Assembly: GCF_023920705.1 (NCBI RefSeq)
Contig: NZ_CP094657.1
Location: forward strand, 2,604,001-2,668,000
Direction: 5' to 3'
Length of the DNA stretch: 64,000 nt
Origin: Acinetobacter sp. XS-4
GTDB taxonomy: Bacteria > Pseudomonadota > Gammaproteobacteria > Pseudomonadales > Moraxellaceae
In this document: positions 27,437 through 34,863 of the stretch, one piece after another
Position numbering within the stretch: the first letter of the stretch is position 1
Layout of the letters: every line of letters begins with the position of its first letter
Position numbers and translations under genes: made by a program
The notes under the pieces: generated by a model
Told to the model about the DNA's origin: nothing
The model's input: the letters and a program-made list of their open reading frames with translations, nothing else
Databases searched by the model: none

Positions 27437-29211
27437 TGGTATAACTCCTGCTGAGATGAATAATCCTTAATAACCAAATCAACGAAACTATTAATTTGAA
27501 CCTTTAAATTAAAAACACGACTTAACAATTGGCTAAAAATGTATAGGCTATGCCCTCTAAATACCGATGAATCAATTTGCAACTCGGCCTTCACCCCTCT
27601 TACAAACATTGGGAATGGCTTTCCATCTACCAGTTTGTGAGTAAGTGAAAATTCAAGATGTTTAATTGATTCAATAATTAGATAATTTTCTTTTGATAAC
27701 GGTAAGTTATATAACGCAAGTAACTCTTTAATATGAGATACAGCGTCGCCTTTCATTAGAGCTAAACTATTTAATGAAAGATGCGAAATAACACGCCACT
27801 GCTCACTCTGGCTTTGACCAAATTGATATGGTTTTGTAGGTCTTTTTAAAACAATGGCACGGCGAGCCAAACTACTATCATTGAGGTTCAATATATTATT
27901 AGACTGACCCAATGCTTCATGTGGCAAGTCACGATTTGAGCATAATAATTTTGTACTAATAAAATCCGAACGTGTTGATGAAGGATTTAAATTTTTAGAA
28001 ATAATTGAATATCCCATTTCAACGAAATTGGGCTGTAGTTTTTGATAGTTTACCGAATAGAAAAAACGAGCCTTGTCTGCATGGTAATGGCTCATCGCAA
28101 AGAAAGGCAGCACAGGAACATAGCTTTCTTCGTGACTGGTTTTTTCACGCACCATATTCATTTCAGTGATTGAATAGACTTGATAAAACTCAGGATGGTG
28201 TGCATCTGTAATCAGTGGGTATTCTAATTGCTTGTGTACAATTTTTTGAGGTTCAGCGTATTTTTCAAATAAATTAATGACTGGTGTAGTAAACAACTTA
28301 AAATTAGCGACATTTAATTCAGAATAATTTCGGACTACCGCTTGATCATTTAAATTTAATTTAAAATGTATAAGCAGCTCAAAATCACTCTCTTCTATAG
28401 ATAGTAGCTTTAAAAAACTTAAATCGAGTTTTAGATAATTAAATTTTTCTGGAAAACAGAAATACTCCATCAGCAAACGATAAGCATGATGAGTATGCTG
28501 ATCGAGTGGCAATAGACTTTCTTGCTCTGAAAAACCGGTTAACTCAAATGGATTTTTATCCAGTGCTACAACTTTCTGCCCTATTTTAATAGCAAAAGTT
28601 GTTCCCTTCTTAAAAATGCTGTCTAGTACTTGAAGTGGAAAATTAGAAATTGCATCTAAATAAATAGGTAGTTTTTCGTTTGTTAAACATAAATGAGCAT
28701 TGTTAAAAATTTCAAATTTGAAAGTTAAAGTCGCATTTTGACTTAAATGCATATGTGCACTAGGTGTACTTCTAAATTCTAAAGCTTGCAAACTTATCGG
28801 GAGTAATTTGACTTCTTGCGTCGTATTAAACTCACATTGAACCCCTTTAAAACTACGCGACTTTAAGACGGTATGTGCAGGAACAATATGCGCTTCTGTG
28901 AGCTGTTTAATTTTATTTATATCTTCGAAACTGACCACCGAACAAGCAGGAAAGTGCCGTAAATATTGAGGAAACATGACCTCAAATAAAGAGCGTGTAA
29001 ATACGTCATAACTATCAGCAAGTTTTTTATCAATTCGAGCAGCAATTAATGAAAACGCCTGTATAAGACGTTCAATATGCGGGTCATCAATCTGCTCTTG
29101 ATTTAAAGATAAGCGCTGAGCAATTTTCGGATATTTTTGCGCAAATTCACGAGATTGCTGACCAAATTCTTGTAGTTGTTTTTCGTAAAACGGTAAAAGC
29201 TCTTCTATCAC
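27400..29211 (-). CDS. tssF: TssF, T6SS baseplate wedge protein
   Basis: 603 aa, normal for TssF. The N-terminus (LLPFYEKQLQEFGQQSREFA, YPKIAQRLSL, DPHIERLIQAFSLIAARI) is strongly diagnostic. It begins with GTG. In the baseplate two TssF copies clasp one TssG. Follows tssE after 16 bp. Confidence 0.93.
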   Translation of the reverse strand: MIEELLPFYEKQLQEFGQQSREFAQKYPKIAQRLSLNQEQIDDPHIERLIQAFSLIAARIDKKLADSYDVFTRSLFEVMFPQYLRHFPACSVVSFEDINKIKQLTEAHIVPAHTVLKSRSFKGVQCEFNTTQEVKLLPISLQALEFRSTPSAHMHLSQNATLTFKFEIFNNAHLCLTNEKLPIYLDAISNFPLQVLDSIFKKGTTFAIKIGQKVVALDKNPFELTGFSEQESLLPLDQHTHHAYRLLMEYFCFPEKFNYLKLDLSFLKLLSIEESDFELLIHFKLNLNDQAVVRNYSELNVANFKLFTTPVINLFEKYAEPQKIVHKQLEYPLITDAHHPEFYQVYSITEMNMVREKTSHEESYVPVLPFFAMSHYHADKARFFYSVNYQKLQPNFVEMGYSIISKNLNPSSTRSDFISTKLLCSNRDLPHEALGQSNNILNLNDSSLARRAIVLKRPTKPYQFGQSQSEQWRVISHLSLNSLALMKGDAVSHIKELLALYNLPLSKENYLIIESIKHLEFSLTHKLVDGKPFPMFVRGVKAELQIDSSVFRGHSLYIFSQLLSRVFNLKVQINSFVDLVIKDYSSQQELYQCSQNVGGKTLL

Positions 29212-29227
29212 AACACACCCACTACGC

Positions 29228-29704
29228 TTAGGTTCTCGCTGAAATTACATATTGCTGTGTTGTCGGTTTTAGCAATGCATCAAAAACGACAGGTTCATAC
29301 AGTGGATGAATATTTAGATAGGCCTGAATACTTAAACATAGTGCCCCCATATTGTGCCCATCCAACAACATCTCTACCCGTATTTGTCTTAATCTAGGTT
29401 CATGAGCTGCTATTGATTGTTCAATGGATTGGCAAATCTTGTCTCGATCTAGCGGATTGGCTGTAGAAAGCCCCACAAAATCAATAATCCCGAACTGAAG
29501 TATCGATTTTTTAACTAATGGATAATCATCGACCACGTGATCCAATTTAGCGACCCGACTATTCAGCAAGTCTTCTAAATCTTTTGCTACCGATTCTCTT
29601 AATTGCTGAATAGAAAGACCCTTTTCATAATCTTCACTTTCAGGAATTAAACGATCAAACAAAGTTGAACGAAATCCATATGGATAAAGCCGATCTAAAT
29701 TCAT
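29228..29704 (-). CDS. tssE: TssE, T6SS baseplate gp25-like protein
   Basis: 158 aa with a GPW/gp25 fold: an N-terminal LFDRLIPE motif and the conserved ESVAKDLEDLLNSR segment containing the gp25 E-x-x-x-x-DLE..LN..R signature. TssE starts sheath assembly on the baseplate. Separated from hcp by 78 bp that hold a stable hairpin. Confidence 0.9.
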   Translation of the reverse strand: MNLDRLYPYGFRSTLFDRLIPESEDYEKGLSIQQLRESVAKDLEDLLNSRVAKLDHVVDDYPLVKKSILQFGIIDFVGLSTANPLDRDKICQSIEQSIAAHEPRLRQIRVEMLLDGHNMGALCLSIQAYLNIHPLYEPVVFDALLKPTTQQYVISART

Positions 29705-29737
29705 TCGAGTTCACAACAAGCATGCTTAAAGACAGCA

Positions 29738-29760
29738 GAGGCTAACTTTATGTCAGCCTC
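29738..29760 (-). promoter_or_regulatory. Intercistronic hairpin between hcp and tssE
   Basis: On the minus strand GAGGCTGAC pairs with GTTAGCCTC (9 bp, one G-U) around a 5-nt loop, directly after hcp. No real T tract follows, so it looks more like a 3'-end stabiliser or leaky attenuator than a full terminator. It would let Hcp be made in excess over TssE. Confidence 0.55.
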
Positions 29761-29782
29761 CACCAAATATTCACTTAAATAA

Positions 29783-30286
29783 TTATGCTGCGTAAGAAGC
29801 AGTATTATTAGAAAGTGACCATTTCTTAGTAACAGCACCTTTAGCAGTACCGTTAATATCTTGTTGGTTATATGTCCACTCAACAGCTGCGTATTTCAAA
29901 CCAAACGCTTCAGTTGGAACACCTTCTTCGTTAACTGTTGGAGTTACACTAGAAACTAGAACATGCTTCAATTTAATTTGTAAGTACTTGATACGTTTAT
30001 CGCCATTTGCACGATAAAAATCAATTTGTACTTCATCAAATGTATAACCAGCTGAACATGCTTCCCATAATTTCGGGCTAGTTGCATCTAGGTCTTTAAT
30101 AAAAAGCATATCTGAATGTTCAACACGTTCAGCAGTATGACCACCAACACTACTTGAAGTAGCAGATTTAGGTTGACGAATGTTGTGAGACCAAGAGTTA
30201 ACTTCTAACCAGCCTTTGTGCTCAGAGTCACGAGACTCGCCATCAACTTTATATTTACCGCGAAACTCAACGTATATATCTTTCAT
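29783..30286 (-). CDS. hcp: Hcp (TssD), T6SS tube protein
   Basis: 167 aa, single Hcp domain (MKDIYVEFRGKYKVDGESRD, HKGWLEVNSWSHNIRQP, VEHSDMLFIKDLDA). Hexameric rings stack into the expelled tube. It is one of the most abundant T6SS products, consistent with the hairpin after it. No C-terminal toxin extension. Confidence 0.96.
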   Translation of the reverse strand: MKDIYVEFRGKYKVDGESRDSEHKGWLEVNSWSHNIRQPKSATSSSVGGHTAERVEHSDMLFIKDLDATSPKLWEACSAGYTFDEVQIDFYRANGDKRIKYLQIKLKHVLVSSVTPTVNEEGVPTEAFGLKYAAVEWTYNQQDINGTAKGAVTKKWSLSNNTASYAA

Positions 30287-30335
30287 TTAGAACTTTCCTA
30301 TTTTTAATTTAAAGTTATTCTTTCGCTGACCTTTA

Positions 30336-31817
30336 TTAATTTGAGGACTGAGGTAACTCAGTAACAAGTCGCAAAGAAACTGACAACTCATCCAGCTGGA
30401 AGTGTGGTCGCAAGAAAACCACAGATTTGTAGTGACCTGGTTGAGCAGGATCTTCTACAACTTTTACAGACGCTTCACGTAGAGGGTATTGAGCTTTCGC
30501 TTCTTGAGAAGCGCCATCATCAAGTAATACATACTGTGACAACCACTCATTTAAAAATGCTTCAACATTTCCAGCAGAAGCAAAACTACCCACCTTATCT
30601 CTCATCATTGCTTTTAAATAATGAGCGATGCGTGAAACGGCCATGATGTACTGAATTTGACTCGATAAAGCAGAGTTAGCATTTGCTGTATCATTGTCAT
30701 ATTTTTTAGGTTTTTGAGTTGATTGCGCGCCAAAGAAAGCAGCGTAATCCGTATTTTTACAATGCACTAAAGGAATAAAGCCCAAATCGCTTAATTCTTT
30801 TTCGCGGCGATCAGTAATCGCAATTTCTGTTGGACACTTGAATACCACTTCACCATCTTGTGTTTTAAACGTATGAACTGGTAAGCCTTCGACTAAACCA
30901 CCGCCTTCAACACCGCGAATTGCCGCACACCAACCATGCATATCAAATGCATTTGTTAAACGAGTACCGAAAGCATAAGCAGCATTCATCCACAAATATT
31001 CGTTGTGGTTTGCACCCGAAACATCTTCAGCAAAGTTAAACCCTTCTGTAGCTGTTCCTTCCTTTGGATGATAAGGAAGACGACCAAGCACATGTGGCAA
31101 GGTTAAAGCAACATAACGCGCATCTTCACTATCACGGAATGAACGCCATTGAACATATTCAGCCGTTTCAAAGATTTTTGAAACATCTCTAGGGCGATCA
31201 ATATCTGTAAATGACTCAAGACCAAGAATGCTTGGGCTAGCAGCAGAAATAAATGGTGCATGAGCTGCAGCAGCAATGTGAGAGATTTGCTCAAGCAAAT
31301 ACATATCAGAAGGCGTGCGATCAAACTCAAAATCACCAATCAATGCTGAATATGGTGCACCACCAAAAGACCCATACTCTTCTTCATAGATTTTTTTAAA
31401 CAAAGTACTTTGATCGAAATCTGTAGCACCTTGAAAATCTTTAACCAACTCTTTTTTAGTCGTATTTAACATACGAATTTTAATGAGAGGATTAGACGGT
31501 GTTTCTTGACAGAAGTAGTAAAGACCACGCCAAGTTGACTCAATCTTTTGGAATTGTTCATTGTGCATGATCTGACTTAATTGATTTGAAATCAGTGCAT
31601 CAATTTCCGCAATACGCTTATCGATTGATAAAGTCATATTTTCAGAAACTGTAATTGTTCCTGCCATTACTTCTTTGGCAAGTTCACCGATTAAGCTTTT
31701 TGCACGCGAATGTTCTTCTTCATTTCGGGCAATACGGCTTTCTTCAACAATCGAGTCTAAAAGATTAACTTGTTCATTTTCAACAAGAGGCATTGCTGCC
31801 GATTGAGCATTATTCAT
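30336..31817 (-). CDS. tssC: TssC, T6SS sheath large subunit
   Basis: 493 aa. Conserved elements include MHNEQFQKIESTWRGLYYF, the LIGDFEFDRTPSDMYLL segment and the C-terminal HFQLDELSVSLRLVTELP. With TssB it forms the contractile sheath. The start chosen (31817) sits behind GGAGG and overlaps the last codons of tssB by 8 bp; the longer frame would begin at TTG. Confidence 0.95.
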   Translation of the reverse strand: MNNAQSAAMPLVENEQVNLLDSIVEESRIARNEEEHSRAKSLIGELAKEVMAGTITVSENMTLSIDKRIAEIDALISNQLSQIMHNEQFQKIESTWRGLYYFCQETPSNPLIKIRMLNTTKKELVKDFQGATDFDQSTLFKKIYEEEYGSFGGAPYSALIGDFEFDRTPSDMYLLEQISHIAAAAHAPFISAASPSILGLESFTDIDRPRDVSKIFETAEYVQWRSFRDSEDARYVALTLPHVLGRLPYHPKEGTATEGFNFAEDVSGANHNEYLWMNAAYAFGTRLTNAFDMHGWCAAIRGVEGGGLVEGLPVHTFKTQDGEVVFKCPTEIAITDRREKELSDLGFIPLVHCKNTDYAAFFGAQSTQKPKKYDNDTANANSALSSQIQYIMAVSRIAHYLKAMMRDKVGSFASAGNVEAFLNEWLSQYVLLDDGASQEAKAQYPLREASVKVVEDPAQPGHYKSVVFLRPHFQLDELSVSLRLVTELPQSSN

Positions 31818-32313
31818 GATCAGCCTCCGCACTTAATTTACGGATTTGATCAGTACTCTTAAGCACTTCATCAAGTAAGTCTTCTAAACGTTCACTGTTA
31901 GAAATCTTATTTCTTAAATCTGTTAAACGCTCACGTGCTTCAACTAGTTTTTTTAATGGGTCAACCTGTTGAACAACATTTTCTGGGCGAAAATCTTCCA
32001 TTGACTTGAATGTTAAATCAACTGCAATTCTGCCGCCTTCTTCAGTCAGCGTATTATCTACTTGAAAAGCTGCTCTTGGAGACAATGACTCCATAACTTC
32101 ATCAATATTATCTAAATCGACATTAATGAATTTTTTATCTTTTAATTTTGTACGTTCAAGCTCAGAAGCTGCCGAAAAATCACCCATCACACCAACAACA
32201 AATGGTAGTTCCTTTGCTTCTTTTGCATCACCAATTTCAACATCATATGTAAGCTGAACACGTGGAGGTCGAATTCGCTGAAGCTTCTTTTGTACGCTTT
32301 CTCTCTTAGCCAT
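31810..32313 (-). CDS. tssB: TssB, T6SS sheath small subunit
   Basis: 167 aa. Typical start (ESVQKKLQRIRPPRVQLTYDVE), the central PFVVGVMGDFSA motif and the C-terminal coiled part (EARERLTDLRNKISNS). Partner of TssC, translationally coupled to it. Confidence 0.95.
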   Translation of the reverse strand: MAKRESVQKKLQRIRPPRVQLTYDVEIGDAKEAKELPFVVGVMGDFSAASELERTKLKDKKFINVDLDNIDEVMESLSPRAAFQVDNTLTEEGGRIAVDLTFKSMEDFRPENVVQQVDPLKKLVEARERLTDLRNKISNSERLEDLLDEVLKSTDQIRKLSAEADHE

Positions 32314-32329
32314 AAGATTCTATTCCTGA

Positions 32330-33019
32330 TTATTTAATTAAAGGGTCAAAAGGCGAACTTTTTGATTTATTAACATTGGCTACAGGGGCAGTTTTTGGTT
32401 TAACCGCAGTTGCTTTTGCTGGAGTTGCTACTCGTTTAGGTACTGTTCTAGAAGCAGTAGCTCTGTTACGTGTTACAGTTTGTTTTTTATAACTTCTTCT
32501 TTCGTTATCAACTGAGCCACTTTCTGTAGCAGCCTTAACATTTGAAGTATCAGGTGCAGGCATTGAAGTATGGATATTTTCAATTAACTGTTTAGCAGGT
32601 GGATAGGTTACATCATTGCTTAAATAACGCATTTCCTGACTTCGCATTTGCTGCAAAGAACTATTAGCAATGCTTACACCAGACAAAAATAAAACATCTG
32701 TTATTAATGAACCGCGTATATTTTGACTTTGCAATTGACTTGCCAAATTCAATGCTTTAACTGGTTGATTGGTTTGATAAAACCGCATAGCTGCTTTAGC
32801 TAATAAATCATTTTTTTGAGGCATATTATCACTATCACAAACTTGTTTAAAAATATTCAATAGCTCAGGATCATTTTGACCTTCTGCTAAAGGATTCTTT
32901 TTAATACAACTTTTTTTAAGTTTTACAGGCTCAAGTTCTGCTGCTTGAGCACATGATAGACCGATAATGTTTCCAGTCAGAGAAAGTATCAAAATACTTC
33001 GTTTCAACACAACTTTCAT
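32330..33019 (-). CDS. asaA: AsaA, Acinetobacter T6SS accessory periplasmic protein
   Basis: 229 aa with a Sec signal peptide (cleavage near CAQAAE). A helical N-terminal domain with two Cys (CIKKN, VCDSDN) is followed by a basic, Ala/Thr/Pro-rich tail ending KSSPFDPLIK. First gene of the locus, 16 bp ahead of tssB behind AGAGGA. In A. baumannii AsaA has been linked to TssM and T6SS efficiency; the exact role is unsettled. The basic tail may bind peptidoglycan or an outer-membrane partner (inference). Confidence 0.78.
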   Translation of the reverse strand: MKVVLKRSILILSLTGNIIGLSCAQAAELEPVKLKKSCIKKNPLAEGQNDPELLNIFKQVCDSDNMPQKNDLLAKAAMRFYQTNQPVKALNLASQLQSQNIRGSLITDVLFLSGVSIANSSLQQMRSQEMRYLSNDVTYPPAKQLIENIHTSMPAPDTSNVKAATESGSVDNERRSYKKQTVTRNRATASRTVPKRVATPAKATAVKPKTAPVANVNKSKSSPFDPLIK

Positions 33020-33828
33020 TCCTCTGTTTTCTTATTTATTCAAGGTCTTACTGAAAAATTAATACTAATAAAACATTAAAAAATCAGCAAAAAAACCTTA
33101 TATTCAAAAAATTTATGCGCAGTTTATCATATAAACAAACATATCTTATATAAAAATCATATCAACTTAAACTAAAAGTAAATAGTTAAGATCGTTATAA
33201 AATATAGCTTAATAAAGTTATTCTCATGAAAACATAATATTGTTATTTTTTGTAATTAAAAATAAGATATTGATTTTTATAAAATAAATGCAAATAGAAA
33301 CTAAATAAAAAATTATTATAAATATCATTTATTTAGTTTTTACGAAACATTTTCTTAACAATATTTAAGTTTACATTAACTACAAGTCACTTCTATTTGG
33401 TTATGAACAGATCATAAAAACTTAAAGTAAAAATCTAGATACAAAAACCACAAAAATTGTCAAGACTAATCTGTCTATCTATTATACTTTTTAAATAAAT
33501 TTAGTTTTCAGGATAAAGGTTAAAAAGTACCACTCCTAGCTGTAAGCATGCTTTTTCAATATATTTTCATAAAAAATCTAGAAGCAAAAAAATTAAGTTT
33601 GTTTTTTGTAAAAGCATGATAAAAAATTATAGACTCCTCTTTTGAATAGCCAATTGGTTCACGCTCAATTCTACAAAAAGGTATCTAATCTATATTTCAA
33701 TTATAAAATATCTAAGTTCATTTTAATTTTTAATAAACTATAATCATTATTCACTGAGTTGAATAACAAAACCGCTCTTTATATCTTTCACATCTCTTAC
33801 TAAAATAGTTTCATCAATATTCAACCTA
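33020..33828. other. About 800 bp AT-rich divergent promoter region of the T6SS locus
   Basis: No coding frame I would defend. It must carry the promoter for the minus-strand T6SS operon and one for the + strand lipoprotein gene; a candidate for the latter is at 33457-33485. The extreme AT content and length suggest H-NS-type silencing (inference). Confidence 0.55.
33457..33485 (+). promoter_or_regulatory. Candidate sigma-70 promoter of the SUMF1-like lipoprotein gene
   Basis: TTGTCA, 17-bp spacer, TATTAT: a good match to both hexamers, about 340 bp upstream of the start. Weak evidence given the AT-rich background. Confidence 0.3.
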
Positions 33829-34860
33829 ATGATTTCCAAAAAAATGATGAAACGGAATATAGCTGTTGTTTTATTTTCAAGCCTTGCTTTAAGCGCGTGT
33901 GCCAAATCTACTGAGACAAATCATAAGTCATCAAAGCCCTCACCAGAACTTCAGCAAAAAATTCAGCAATTGGTTGAAAAAACCAAAAAGAATATGATCT
34001 TTGTTGAAGGTGGTAGCTACTTAATGGGTGATTTTGGACTAGTAACACCAGAATTAGAAAAAATGGTTCCAAATAGTATGGCGGTGAAAAATCCCAAAGG
34101 TAATACTGAAAAACCTGACAACCAGCCTCTCTCTCCAGGGGACAATAATAAAACCCTGCATAAAGTCACACTTAACAGCTTCAATATGAATGCTTATAAA
34201 ATCACCACAGAAGATTTTTATATTTACACCCAAGCTAGTGGTCAACCTGAAAGTCTAACAAATAAAGAATATAATCCAAACATTTGGCATGAAGTTGCTG
34301 CGGGGATTTCTTGGCAACAAGCCAAAAACTATTGCCAATGGCTAGGGCAGCAAATAGGCACTCCAATGGATTTACCCACTGAAGCACAATGGGAATATGT
34401 TGCTCGAAATAAAGGGCAATATACAGCCTTTGCAACAGACACAGGAAAAGTAGAATCTGAAAAAAATCTTTGGTCCAAAAAGCAATATGACAACTATTAT
34501 TTAAATTATAGCCCAGACAGTTTAGGTAACATTCCTGTTCTAGGTAAAACTCCACCAAATCCTCTTGGTTTTTATGATCTTGTCACCAACAATTATGAAT
34601 GGATGAATGATTGGTACGCTAAAGATTATTACAAGCAGTCTCCTACCGACAACCCAACTGGACCAAAAACAGGTACTGAAAAAGTATTACGCAGTACCTC
34701 GCCAATGGGCGCCGACAATTTGGTAATGGCGGATGGGTTAGCAATTGGAAGAGCTCATGAAATTATGGAACCATTCACAACTTCAGATGGTAAAAAGAAT
34801 TTTCATTTTGAAACATATTCAAGCCGTTGTGTTGCAAATACTCAACAGCCTATAAAATAA
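33829..34860 (+). CDS. SUMF1/FGE-like lipoprotein, probable T6SS immunity protein
   Basis: 343 aa. Signal with lipobox LSAC (near residue 24), then a formylglycine-generating-enzyme-like domain: FVEGGSYLMGDFG, WQQAKNYCQWLGQQ, LPTEAQWEYVARN, NPLGFYDLVTNNYEWMNDWY and a final YSSRCVAN. Catalytic FGE uses a Cys pair near the end; only one Cys is visible there, so enzyme activity is doubtful. It faces the 988-aa effector gene tail to tail with 3 bp between them. SUMF1-type lipoproteins are common next to vgrG cassettes; immunity against a periplasm-acting effector is inferred. No clear ribosome site: ATGs at 33829, 33844 and 33847 are all possible. Confidence 0.75.
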   Translation: MISKKMMKRNIAVVLFSSLALSACAKSTETNHKSSKPSPELQQKIQQLVEKTKKNMIFVEGGSYLMGDFGLVTPELEKMVPNSMAVKNPKGNTEKPDNQPLSPGDNNKTLHKVTLNSFNMNAYKITTEDFYIYTQASGQPESLTNKEYNPNIWHEVAAGISWQQAKNYCQWLGQQIGTPMDLPTEAQWEYVARNKGQYTAFATDTGKVESEKNLWSKKQYDNYYLNYSPDSLGNIPVLGKTPPNPLGFYDLVTNNYEWMNDWYAKDYYKQSPTDNPTGPKTGTEKVLRSTSPMGADNLVMADGLAIGRAHEIMEPFTTSDGKKNFHFETYSSRCVANTQQPIK

Positions 34861-34863
34861 TTC

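Noticed and set aside
33020..33828. Possible hidden gene or CRISPR-like repeats in the 800-bp AT-rich gap
   Set aside because: No regular repeats and no frame with coding character; treated as promoter region.
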